Positions 25,661 through 33,925 of a stretch of DNA of 48,854 bases are shown here, piece after piece. How positions within the stretch are numbered: position 1 is the stretch's first letter; each line of letters opens with the position of its first letter. The stretch covers positions 1 through 48,854 of the forward strand of contig JAKAXU010000023.1 of NCBI GenBank assembly GCA_021816455.1, written 5' to 3'. The notes beneath the pieces are model-generated. The model saw nothing but the letters and a program-made list of their open reading frames with translations. It was not told the DNA's origin and searched no databases. Made by a program: the position numbers and the translations under genes. The stretch is from Acidobacteriota bacterium. GTDB lineage: Bacteria > Acidobacteriota > Terriglobia > Terriglobales > Acidobacteriaceae.

Positions 25661-26236
25661 ATGTCGCGGATTCGACGCGTGGAACGTAGGGAAGTCTCGC
25701 CGGAGATTGTCGCGCTCTATGACCAGATTTATGCGCAGCGGGGCAATGTGCCGAATATGTTTCGGACAATGGCGCACAGGCCAGAGATATTCCGAACAAT
25801 GATGTCGCACTTTGCCGCGGTGCTGAACACGGGAACGGTTTCGACGGCACTGAAGGAGCTGATCATCGTCCGCACCTCGCAAATCAACGAGACGCCGTAC
25901 TGTCTTGCTTCGCACACGGTGCTGGCGCGGAATCTGGGGTGGACGGACGAGCAACTGACGCATCTGGCGGAATGGCCGGAGCGCGAGGATTTTACGGCGG
26001 CGGAAAAAGCCGCGCTGCGACTGGCCGAGACGGTGACGCGCAATGCGCATGCGGTAACCGACGAGCAGTTTGCCGAACTGCGCGAGTACTACTCCGAAGG
26101 TGAGATTGTGGAGCTACTGTGCGCCATCGGGCTCTTCAACTACTTCAACCGCTTCAACAACGCACTGCGCATGGAACCGACAAAGCCGGGCGAAGGCGCA
26201 GCAACGGAGCAGGAAGCAGCCGTGAAGATGGCCTGA
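25661..26236 (+). CDS. carboxymuconolactone decarboxylase/AhpD-like protein
   Basis: A 191-residue all-helical protein of the AhpD-like superfamily, whose members act in peroxide defence or aromatic breakdown. The core LKELIIVRTSQINETPYCLASHT (64-86) matches the family block around the AhpD active site, but the usual Cys-x2-Cys is Cys-x2-Ser (Cys81, Ser84) followed by His85. The thiol-disulfide activity of AhpD would therefore be changed or absent. The ATG at 25661 has a perfect AGGAGG; the frame is open 14 codons further upstream. It is divergent from the FAD oxidoreductase. Confidence 0.9.
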   Translation: MSRIRRVERREVSPEIVALYDQIYAQRGNVPNMFRTMAHRPEIFRTMMSHFAAVLNTGTVSTALKELIIVRTSQINETPYCLASHTVLARNLGWTDEQLTHLAEWPEREDFTAAEKAALRLAETVTRNAHAVTDEQFAELREYYSEGEIVELLCAIGLFNYFNRFNNALRMEPTKPGEGAATEQEAAVKMA

Positions 26237-26261
26237 CCAGTGAAGCGGCGGAACAAGAAAG

Positions 26262-26290
26262 CGGGAGACGCGATGGTGTCTCCCGTTGCT
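26262..26290. terminator. two-way terminator between the AhpD-like and S53 protease genes
   Basis: CGGGAGAC (26262-26269) pairs with GTCTCCCG (26278-26285) over an 8-nt loop. TTGCTTTTG follows on the plus strand and CTTTCTTGTT on the minus strand. The two flanking genes converge here. Confidence 0.75.
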
Positions 26291-26310
26291 TTTGTAGTCC
26301 ATCCTGAGCG

Positions 26311-29300
26311 TCAGTTGATGGTGACGGTGATGGTGGTAGTGGGTGCTGGGGTGACTGCCGGATTGCCTGTGCCTGTGACGGTGAAGCTGTAAGAGCCAGC
26401 TGTAACGCCCGTGCCACCGCCGCCTGAACTGCTGCCGCCACTGCAGGAGGCAACTCCACCCACCAGCGTGGCCAAAAGAAGCAGGCAGCCGAGAAGCTGA
26501 CGCCAGGCACGGCGACGCGCGGGCACTCCAAAGAGTGCTGGGAAGCCGAGCGCGAGGCCTCCAAGCAGAACTCGGGATGAGCTGCGCTGGAGCGGCGAAG
26601 CGGGCGGGCGCAGGCTGGCTTGGGTCGTTGTGGTGGTGCTGATGGTGACCGAGCCTGAGCCGCTGGTGGTGGTGGAACTGAGCTGAATCGGCGTGGTGGA
26701 AGCCGAGCAGGTGGGCAGCACAGTTGCGCCGTTGGGCGATACCGTGAGTGCGCATCCTAGAGTGACGGAGCCCGAGTAGTTGCTGGAGCTGGAGACTGCG
26801 ATCGTGGCTGATCCGCTGGAACCGGCGTTGATCGTTCCGAGCGAAGATGCGCTGAGGCTATAGGTGGCGGTCGATGGGGTGATGGTGACGCTGGTGGATT
26901 GGCTGACGGAGTTGTAATGTATGTCGCCGGCGTAGATGATGGAGATGGTCTGCATGCCCGCAGCGAAGACATTGGCGGGGATGGTAAAGGAGACTGAACC
27001 ACCCGCAAGAGGGCTTGCTGCGGTGAAAGAACCCGCAACGAAGTCGACCACTCCTGTGGGTATGACTCCGGCACTGGAGGCAACAGTGACGGTGACGGCG
27101 AGCGAGGAGTTTGCAGAGATGCTGGACTGAGCAGGCGCGATGGTGACGGTGGGGGTGGTGAAGCTGACCTGCACCGGTGTTGTGCCTGTTCCAGCGCTGT
27201 AGGATGAGTCTCCGCTGTAGGCGACACTGAGCGTGGATGGCAAGCCGACAAAAAATCCGGCGGGAGTGTTGAACGTGTAAGTGCCGGAGGTAAGCGTGCC
27301 GGAGAGGCTTTGCGAGCCGGTGATGAATTTGTCGGTTAAGGTGACGGTTCCAGTCGGGGTTGCGCCGGAACCAGTCACGGTGACCTGTACCTGCGCAGTG
27401 GTCGTGGTGGTGAGCGATGAGGTCAGCACCTTGAGGGCAACAGTCGGTGTGAGAACACTGGCCGTGATCTGCACCGAAGCTGTCGCTGCGTTGTAGTTGC
27501 TGTCACCAGAGTAGCTGGCGGTGATGGTGTCCGTTCCATTGGTGAGCGTGCCAGTATAGGTGGGCGTGCAGGATCCGGTGGTCAGCGTACACGCCTGGAA
27601 GACGAGTCCGCCGCCGGAAAACGAAACGGTTCCCGTTGGCGCGGGAGTCGATCCGGAGCCAGCGACGGCAGCAGCAACGGAAAGCGTCTGATTACCACTG
27701 ATGGTGGTCGCGTTTGGAGTGAGCGTGAGCGTGGGTGTGAGCTTGGTGACGTTGATGGTAGCGGTCTGAGTTGCAAGCGCGTAGTTGCTATCTCCGGAGT
27801 AGCTCACGGTGAGCGTATTCGTGCCAACAGGCAGCAGTCCGGCGGCAACGGTGAAGGAGTAACTGCCGCTGGCCAGCGGCTCGGCCTGCGCGGTGATGCC
27901 AGGGCCAGAGAGGGAAACGGTTCCTGAGGGTGCGGTGCCGGTGGCCGTGACGGCGACCTGAATCGTGAGCCCCTGACCAAGCTGGATGGAGGTGGCCGAA
28001 GGCGTGACGGTGACGGTTGCCGTGCCGGTGCCAAGCGGTGAGGTCCAGTTGTTGACGACGTTGGCGACGTTGAGCGAGCCAAGGCCGGTGGCGTTGTCGA
28101 AGCCGGTGGTTGCACTGAAGCCGTTGAGTACGCCGTAGGTGTCTCCGCTGGTCGTGACGGTACAATCCGGCGATCCGGCGGAGCAGGGCATGGCGTTGGT
28201 GCCGGTGTCGATGTCGTTGAAGTAGCAACTGGTGCTGGTGGTCAGCCCTTCGGTACGACAGGAGGAATAGGTCTGCTTCGCTGCAAGACGGTAAAGCTCG
28301 GCGTTCGCAAGTCCCTGCGGCGCGCCGGTTTTCTGATCGATGAGTGCCATGACTCCGGCCATTGCAGGCGAAGCTGCGGAGGTTCCACCAACTTCCTGGG
28401 TGACCGGCTCGGTGCTGAGCGAGGTCGAGGTGACGCAACTTCCATCGGCCGATACGCAAATCAGATAGGCGCTCCCGAGAAATCCGTTAGAGGCGAAGAA
28501 GGAGACGTCGGGCAGGTCACGCTTGCCGTCGGACGGAATGCCGGTGACGCCTGCCTGCCACGATGGCTTGGTATACCCTCCCGTGCAACTGGTGAGCGCC
28601 TGGCCATTGCTGGTGGTGCAGTTGCTGGCTCCGCCGCTGCCGCCGATGGTATCAACCAGGAAGGAGAGATCGACGTGCGGGTTGGTGTCGGTATAGATAG
28701 TCTTGTACCACTGGTTGACAAAATTACAGGCGGACTCGGCGTCCGTGGGACTGGTGACGGTATTGCCCGCTTTTTGAAGCTGAGTTGCGTAGCTTTGAAG
28801 CACGCTGAGGATGATCGGGTTGGTGCAGGTGTCATTCCAGGGAACTTCCGGCATGTAATTCAATGCGCTGGCCCCGGTGGTGGAGTTATTGCTGGTGCTC
28901 CAGTATGGCGAAGCCGTGGTGCCCCAGTTGAGATCGGTGCCGCCAACTGCGGTGTTGTAAGGCGTGGAGGCAAAACCGCTTACACTGGTGCCGAAGAGAG
29001 CGCCGTAAGGCAGGCTGGTGGCCAGCCCCTGATCGCAACTTGCCGAGCCGGAATCGCCGGAGGCAATGAAGACGGCGATGCCCTCCGTCGCAGCGGTCTC
29101 CCACTCGGAGTTCAGCGCCGCATTGCCGGCAGTGCCCAGTTCAAATTCGCAGGCACCATAGCTGACGTTGAGGACCGGCGCGGTGAGGTTGTCCACGACG
29201 TACTGGATGGAGGTGAAAAGCGTATCGGTCGTCTGCGATTGCTGCCCGGCAACGACGAGCACGATCTGCGCGCCCTTGGCGACGGCACCGGACCACTCGA

Positions 29301-30369
29301 CATCGAGAGCGTTTTCAATCTGGTCATCAATCGTGCAATTGCCGCTGGTGCCAATGCAGGCACCCGGATCGACACCATTGGCAACAATGGTCTTCGGAGG
29401 AAGGCCGGCAGGCAAACCGAAGACGCTGCGGAAGGTGGCTACGTCGTTGGCGTTGATGTCGCTCGTGCCGGCGATGGCGATGGTCTGGCCCGTTCCGTCG
29501 ATGTTGTTATTCCACAACGGCAGCACGTTGTAGATGGTGGCGAAATCATAGGGCGCGACGTCTTCAAGCTGATAACTGCTGGAGCCGGAGCCGACAGTGA
29601 TGCCGAACTGAGGAGCGGCCTTGACGGCGGGCTGCTCGGCAGAGACCAGCGCGGAATTCTTGTGCATCCAGTGGCCAGTGTGCGGATTGAAGACAGCCTT
29701 GCCTCCGAAATGATGCTGCGGACGCGGGAAGAAATCGTGCAGCGCTTTGACACCGACAACGACCGGAGACAGCGCAGCGGGAATGCTGGGAGCGGTCATG
29801 TTGGCGATGTGTGGAACGCCGTTGACCAAGAGACGATGCATGCTGGTGCGAAAAGCCTCATCCACCTGAGCCGCAGTGCCGCTGAAGCGGATCGTCATCT
29901 GATCTTTGGAAACGCTCTGCACCTGCAGTCCATAACGGGAGAGCCAGCCGGAGATGGTGGCGATATCCGCCTGTGCGGGGCCGAATTGCTGGCCAACTTC
30001 GGCGGGCGTGAGCCATTGGTGATAGCCGGAGGAAGCCAGATCGTATTGGCTGGCAACGAAGGAGTCAAAAGCGGCCTGCTGTTGCGCGGATCGGCGCAGT
30101 ACGAGGATCAGATCGGTCATGCGCATGCTTGGATCGACGGCTCCGCGATCATTGGCTGCGATGGCCGCCGGATGGAGGTCGCCTGCGAGCGTCGTGCGCT
30201 GGGCTTCGTCCACTTTAGAGGTGATTCGGGGAGGGTTGATCGCGGCCTGACCGAAGAGAGCGGAGCAAACGGAGATGGCAAAGAGGAGATAGCCGAGGCG
30301 AACAAGCGCACGTGGGAGCATAGAGAGCAGACGGCACCTTTCTGGCATAAGCGCAGGCCGATGGCTCAC
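26311..30369 (-). CDS. secreted S53 (kumamolisin-type) serine-carboxyl peptidase with Ig-like repeats
   Basis: A 1352-residue multidomain protein. A signal sequence (residues 17-43) precedes a pro-kumamolisin activation domain (about 50-215) and the S53 catalytic domain (about 260-775). The triad is Glu352/Asp356 in IENALDVEW and Ser664 in GGTSAASP; Asp439 in SGDSG is the oxyanion residue. NDIDTGTN (718-725) fits the calcium site. Four Ig-like (Big_3_5-type) repeats follow, each ending near Y(S/A)GDxxY, then a fifth Ser/Thr-rich unit. The C-terminus has two hydrophobic segments around Arg-Arg-Arg, a VASC-SGG step at Cys1309 and a short beta-rich end. The outermost GTG start is used; ATGs at 30348 and 30321 are plausible and would give a cleaner signal peptide. 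Confidence 0.92.
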   Translation of the reverse strand: MSHRPALMPERCRLLSMLPRALVRLGYLLFAISVCSALFGQAAINPPRITSKVDEAQRTTLAGDLHPAAIAANDRGAVDPSMRMTDLILVLRRSAQQQAAFDSFVASQYDLASSGYHQWLTPAEVGQQFGPAQADIATISGWLSRYGLQVQSVSKDQMTIRFSGTAAQVDEAFRTSMHRLLVNGVPHIANMTAPSIPAALSPVVVGVKALHDFFPRPQHHFGGKAVFNPHTGHWMHKNSALVSAEQPAVKAAPQFGITVGSGSSSYQLEDVAPYDFATIYNVLPLWNNNIDGTGQTIAIAGTSDINANDVATFRSVFGLPAGLPPKTIVANGVDPGACIGTSGNCTIDDQIENALDVEWSGAVAKGAQIVLVVAGQQSQTTDTLFTSIQYVVDNLTAPVLNVSYGACEFELGTAGNAALNSEWETAATEGIAVFIASGDSGSASCDQGLATSLPYGALFGTSVSGFASTPYNTAVGGTDLNWGTTASPYWSTSNNSTTGASALNYMPEVPWNDTCTNPIILSVLQSYATQLQKAGNTVTSPTDAESACNFVNQWYKTIYTDTNPHVDLSFLVDTIGGSGGASNCTTSNGQALTSCTGGYTKPSWQAGVTGIPSDGKRDLPDVSFFASNGFLGSAYLICVSADGSCVTSTSLSTEPVTQEVGGTSAASPAMAGVMALIDQKTGAPQGLANAELYRLAAKQTYSSCRTEGLTTSTSCYFNDIDTGTNAMPCSAGSPDCTVTTSGDTYGVLNGFSATTGFDNATGLGSLNVANVVNNWTSPLGTGTATVTVTPSATSIQLGQGLTIQVAVTATGTAPSGTVSLSGPGITAQAEPLASGSYSFTVAAGLLPVGTNTLTVSYSGDSNYALATQTATINVTKLTPTLTLTPNATTISGNQTLSVAAAVAGSGSTPAPTGTVSFSGGGLVFQACTLTTGSCTPTYTGTLTNGTDTITASYSGDSNYNAATASVQITASVLTPTVALKVLTSSLTTTTTAQVQVTVTGSGATPTGTVTLTDKFITGSQSLSGTLTSGTYTFNTPAGFFVGLPSTLSVAYSGDSSYSAGTGTTPVQVSFTTPTVTIAPAQSSISANSSLAVTVTVASSAGVIPTGVVDFVAGSFTAASPLAGGSVSFTIPANVFAAGMQTISIIYAGDIHYNSVSQSTSVTITPSTATYSLSASSLGTINAGSSGSATIAVSSSSNYSGSVTLGCALTVSPNGATVLPTCSASTTPIQLSSTTTSGSGSVTISTTTTTQASLRPPASPLQRSSSRVLLGGLALGFPALFGVPARRRAWRQLLGCLLLLATLVGGVASCSGGSSSGGGGTGVTAGSYSFTVTGTGNPAVTPAPTTTITVTIN

Positions 30370-30524
30370 TCCTGAAAATCCAGAGACCGAAATTCCGGGA
30401 CTGGGAACTCAGGGGGCGCAAAAATATCCGAGACAACTTGGCAGGATTCTATCCCGGAAGCGGCGTCACGCGACAGAAAAATCCGTATGCCAAAGGACGA
30501 AAGGATAAAAAATAAGACAGTCCA

Positions 30525-31367
30525 TCAATAAAGCAGCACGGCGAGGCGATACGCGGTGAAAGCAGCCTGTTCCTGCGTGGAAGCGCTATGCGGGGAGCAG
30601 GCGCCGACGGCGGCGCTGCGAAAATGGCCGGATTGAATCTTCTGCACGAGAGCCGGCGGCAACTGGCGGAGCGAGCCGCTCTGCCAGCGTATGACGAAGA
30701 GTGGCTGAAGACGGGAGCTGGATGGGACTCCGGAACCGGAAGAACAAGCGAGTCGCGCCTGATCGCGCGCCGCTTCTCCCGCATGAATCGCCAGGCCGAG
30801 CGGAGCAATCTGACGCGCCACCTCGGCCTCCTGCGCATCCAGGCTGAGCTGCGCAACGGACTCGGAGTAGTCGGCGACGGCGTAGAGGACACCGCGCGCG
30901 GCGACAAGCGCCGCACCGACGCGGTCGATACGCGGGTTGAGAAGGTTGGCGCGATGCTCGGTGGAGTGCATCCAGAGGGTGTGGATCTGCTGGGGTGAGT
31001 TCCCGATGGCGATGTTTTCCTCGATCAGCTCAAAATGGGCGCCCGCCGCCGAGGTGCGTTCTGCCAGAGACATCTCACCTCCGTAGCGGTGCGCAATCGG
31101 GCCTTCTGCGGCCATGCGGCGAGCGTGCGCAAGAGCGGCCGCAGCCAGCGCGTTATCCCAACGGAGCGGTGCCAGTCCGGCCTGGGCGCGGGACTGGTTG
31201 GCTAGAGTAGCCAGCTCGTGTGCCGCCGAACCGAGCGAGGACTGCGCGCAGACGCTGGCCGGAGGCAGAAGCAGAAGCGCACAGCAGAGTGCCGGAAACC
31301 AGTGCTTGAGCAGCTGAAGTCCGGGCAGTAGAAGCTCATGCCGTCGTAATCGGGTCGCAGAATCCAA
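30525..31367 (-). CDS. CAP (SCP/PR-1-like) domain secreted protein
   Basis: A 280-residue protein with an N-terminal signal peptide ending near SVCAQ. The CAP domain covers about residues 48-170: NQSRAQAGLAPLRWDNALAA, AHARRMAAEGPIAHR, the ENIAIG motif, and the TLWMHSTEHRANLLNP block with paired histidines and glutamates. CAP proteins in bacteria are often calcium-dependent or envelope-associated; the activity is not known. The remaining C-terminal 100 residues match nothing I know. No ATG is available before the domain; the TTG at 31367 with AGGTG upstream is used, so the start is uncertain. Confidence 0.83.
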   Translation of the reverse strand: MDSATRLRRHELLLPGLQLLKHWFPALCCALLLLPPASVCAQSSLGSAAHELATLANQSRAQAGLAPLRWDNALAAAALAHARRMAAEGPIAHRYGGEMSLAERTSAAGAHFELIEENIAIGNSPQQIHTLWMHSTEHRANLLNPRIDRVGAALVAARGVLYAVADYSESVAQLSLDAQEAEVARQIAPLGLAIHAGEAARDQARLACSSGSGVPSSSRLQPLFVIRWQSGSLRQLPPALVQKIQSGHFRSAAVGACSPHSASTQEQAAFTAYRLAVLLY

Positions 31368-31449
31368 AGCGCACCTGTCTCACAGAAAGATTTGGTTCAA
31401 AGGTTATTCTTGAGCAGAGAGGCGGCATCAATCAACTTGCACGACCGCA

Positions 31450-31455
31450 TACGCT
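31450..31455 (+). promoter_or_regulatory. -10 element of the DppC-type permease gene (leaderless type)
   Basis: TACGCT ends 7 nt before the ATG at 31463. It fits TANNNT only, so it is a weaker case than the TATACT sites. Confidence 0.35.
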
Positions 31456-31462
31456 TGATTCC

Positions 31463-32365
31463 ATGCGGAAGATCACTAAAAGGATGACTGGAATGGCAGA
31501 CCAGGGAACAAGCGGGAGCATAGCATGGCTGATGCGACGGGCGCGCAGACAGCCGCTAGGCGCGCTGGGCATCGCGATGCTCGCCGCGTTCGTCCTGTGC
31601 GGATTGCTTGCGCCGTGGATTGCCCCATCGAGTCCGGTAGCAATCGACCTTCTGCACAGACTGCAGGGGCCGTCCGCAGCGCACTGGTGCGGCACCGACG
31701 AACTGGGCCGAGACACGCTGAGCCGCCTGCTGTGGGGTGCGCGCCTTTCGCTGGTGGTTTCGATCTCGGTAGTTGGCATTTCGGTTGCACTCGGCGTTGT
31801 GGTGGGCGGCGTCGCGGGATATTTCGGAGGATGGGTCGATACCCTGCTGACGGTGGCCGCGATGAATACCTTTCTGGCTCTGCCGGGCATTCTGCTGGCC
31901 ATCGCGTTTGCTGCATTTCTGGGGTCGGGGCTGCAGAACCTGATTCTGGCGCTTGCGATCGGTGGATGGGCAGGATACGCGCGCCTTGTCCGGGCGCAGG
32001 TGCTGGCAGTGCGCGGACGAGAGTTTGTGGAAGCAGCGCGTGCGCTGGGAGCAGGCGGCACACGACTCTTCTTTCGCCACATTCTGCCGAACATCGTGCA
32101 GCCGCTGCTGGTGCAGGCGACGATCAGCATGGGTGGCGTCATCCTGGCCGAAGCAACGCTTTCGTTCCTCGGCCTGGGTATTCCGGCGCCAACTCCAAGC
32201 TGGGGATCGATGCTCAACGATGCGCGGACGCATCTGTTCGACTCGCCGCACATGGTTGTATTCCCTGCGGTAGCAATCGGACTGACGGTGCTGAGCTTCA
32301 ACTTTGTGGGGGATGCGCTGCGCGATGTGCTGGACCCACGCACCCGCATGGAACTGGGCCTGTGA
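31463..32365 (+). CDS. ABC transporter permease, DppC/OppC type
   Basis: A 300-residue inner-membrane permease of peptide/nickel importers. The N-terminal OppC_N segment is followed by HWCGTDELGRDTLSRLLWGARLS and the BPD_transp_1 domain with the EAA loop FVEAARALGAGG, HILPNIV, and the end LRDVLDPRTR. The partner DppB-type permease and the two ATPases are not next to it; the only binding protein in the window is the lipoprotein at 13562. The ATG at 31463 follows a TACGCT box by 7 nt. The ATG at 31493 with AAAGGA upstream is a good alternative start. Its stop overlaps a GTG of the downstream phosphoesterase frame. Confidence 0.93.
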   Translation: MRKITKRMTGMADQGTSGSIAWLMRRARRQPLGALGIAMLAAFVLCGLLAPWIAPSSPVAIDLLHRLQGPSAAHWCGTDELGRDTLSRLLWGARLSLVVSISVVGISVALGVVVGGVAGYFGGWVDTLLTVAAMNTFLALPGILLAIAFAAFLGSGLQNLILALAIGGWAGYARLVRAQVLAVRGREFVEAARALGAGGTRLFFRHILPNIVQPLLVQATISMGGVILAEATLSFLGLGIPAPTPSWGSMLNDARTHLFDSPHMVVFPAVAIGLTVLSFNFVGDALRDVLDPRTRMELGL

Positions 32366-32370
32366 AGACG

Positions 32371-32835
32371 ATGCGCATCGGCGTGATCTCCGACACGCAT
32401 GGGCTGCTGCGCGAGGAAGTTCTGCCACTGCTCTCCGGATGCGAGCGCATTCTGCACCTGGGCGACGTGGGGGACGACGCAATTCTGGATGCACTGGCGA
32501 AGATTGCACCTTTGACGGCGGTGCGCGGAAACATCGACCGCTCGGGACGCTGCGCGCAACTACCGGAGGTAGAACTGATTACAGAACGCGGTGCCTCGCT
32601 CTACATGCTGCATGATCGGCAGCAACTGGATCTGACGCCGGAAGCAGCCGGACTGGCTGCGGTGCTGTGCGGGCATACGCACCAGCCGCTCGTCGAGTGG
32701 AAGCGCGGCGTGCTGTTTCTGAATCCCGGCTCGTGCGGCCCGCGCAGATTTCGGCTGCCGGTGAGCTGCGCTTGGCTGGAAGTAAGTACAGACGGAAAGC
32801 TGACGCCGCGGCTGATTTCAGTCCTGCCGGAGTGA
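32371..32835 (+). CDS. YfcE/MJ0936-type metallophosphoesterase
   Basis: A 154-residue calcineurin-like phosphoesterase. The metal-binding motifs are VISDTHG (Asp and His), LHLGDVGD, VRGNID, and CGHTHQP, with NPGSCGPRR near the end as in YfcE. It should hydrolyse phosphodiesters; the natural substrate is unknown. I start at the ATG giving MRIGVISDTHG. A GTG at 32362 overlaps the permease stop (GTGA) and would add three residues, which supports translation coupled to the permease. Confidence 0.92.
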   Translation: MRIGVISDTHGLLREEVLPLLSGCERILHLGDVGDDAILDALAKIAPLTAVRGNIDRSGRCAQLPEVELITERGASLYMLHDRQQLDLTPEAAGLAAVLCGHTHQPLVEWKRGVLFLNPGSCGPRRFRLPVSCAWLEVSTDGKLTPRLISVLPE

Positions 32836-32873
32836 TGCGAAGTTTTCTCACCGAACGGTTCGTACATAAACGA

Positions 32874-33836
32874 TCAGAATGGGAGGCGCGCAGTCAAGAT
32901 CAGGTTGTGATTAAGCGCGTGAAACTGCGTGACGGCAATCTGCTCGCCGACGCCGAAAGTCAGCCCCAGACGGCCCGGCTTTCCGCTTGCAGGATGCGTG
33001 AGCGGGAGACGGCCAATGAGCACTCCGGGCGTCATGTACGTGGTCACTTTGCCGTCGTTGGTTCCGCCAAGAAAGAAGTTTGCGTTGGTCTCCAGTTCCG
33101 GCCAGAAGAGCCGCTGCCAGCCGGTGTGCCCAACCTGATACTGCGCGACCGTATTCCACAGGACGGTGTGGCCAAGGCCGTTCGCATTGGTGACCGGCAG
33201 CGTACCGGAGGCTGTGGTGGTGATGTCGAAGAGTCCCCATCCTTTGCCCATGGCGAGCGTTGGCGAGACGATGGCGCAGCAGCTTCCATTGCCGTTTTTG
33301 CCGGTGGGAATGGATCCGCCGAAGAAGGCTGTGACAATGGCGTTGCCGCTTTGCTCGTTGCGAGCAAAAATGCGGAACTTGCCAAGAAAGGAGAGATCGC
33401 CGAATCCGTCGTTGGTATTCGGAGCGAGATGGTTCAGGAATGGCGGCGTATTAAAGAGCAGCTCGATACGGCGGAACGGAATCAGCTCCAACCCCTTGCC
33501 GTTGTCGTAGTTCCAGAGACCGTAACCGGCTGTCGTGTAGCTGTGAACGAAGTCGGTGCGAAACTCCTGTTCAAGCCGAGGCGTGATGGTAACCAGCGGC
33601 GTAATCCAGTGCGGCTGCTGGTTCTGCGTGGCGGTGACGCGCGCCTGATAGCGGGCAATCCAGGAAGACTGCGGGGTTGGCTGTGAAGACGACTGTGCCG
33701 AGACGTCATCGGCACCGGCGGGTGCTGCATACGCGCTGAGGCCGACGCAGACAGTGAGAACAGAGAAGATCAGTGCAGGAATAAGAGCAGTAGTAGATTG
33801 GAAGAATCTCATAATTAATAATTCTATACGATTCAT
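32874..33836 (-). CDS. outer-membrane beta-barrel protein (MetA-pathway/transporter-like)
   Basis: A 320-residue exported protein. After a signal peptide (cleavage near AYAAPAG) come alternating strands with many aromatic residues and the ending LILTARLPF with a terminal Phe, typical of an outer-membrane barrel. The pattern DGFGDLSFLGKFRI and SIPTGKNGNG resembles the Phenol_MetA_deg-like family, whose members are putative outer-membrane channels. The substrate is unknown. The ATG at 33836 is used; the ATG at 33812 would give a shorter signal peptide. The upstream region is the most AT-rich stretch of the window and is shared with the divergent HTH-TOBE gene. Confidence 0.7.
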   Translation of the reverse strand: MNRIELLIMRFFQSTTALIPALIFSVLTVCVGLSAYAAPAGADDVSAQSSSQPTPQSSWIARYQARVTATQNQQPHWITPLVTITPRLEQEFRTDFVHSYTTAGYGLWNYDNGKGLELIPFRRIELLFNTPPFLNHLAPNTNDGFGDLSFLGKFRIFARNEQSGNAIVTAFFGGSIPTGKNGNGSCCAIVSPTLAMGKGWGLFDITTTASGTLPVTNANGLGHTVLWNTVAQYQVGHTGWQRLFWPELETNANFFLGGTNDGKVTTYMTPGVLIGRLPLTHPASGKPGRLGLTFGVGEQIAVTQFHALNHNLILTARLPF

Positions 33837-33910
33837 ATATTCGATTTTAAACGTTTATAGCGATTCTCCCCTCGCTTTGAATCTGCAATGCACAGCACCG
33901 GTCAACGCGC

Positions 33911-33916
33911 TATACT
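33911..33916 (+). promoter_or_regulatory. -10 element of the HTH-TOBE gene (near-leaderless)
   Basis: TATACT ends 9 nt before the ATG at 33926, and the bases between carry no Shine-Dalgarno. The AT-rich block at 33800-33860 lies upstream. Confidence 0.5.
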
Positions 33917-33925
33917 GCGACCACC

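Noticed and set aside
28675-30375. 566-codon plus-strand open frame opposite the S53 protease
   Set aside because: It is antisense to a protein with clear catalytic motifs and domains; GC-rich codon use leaves the opposite frame open. Its translation shows no family motif.
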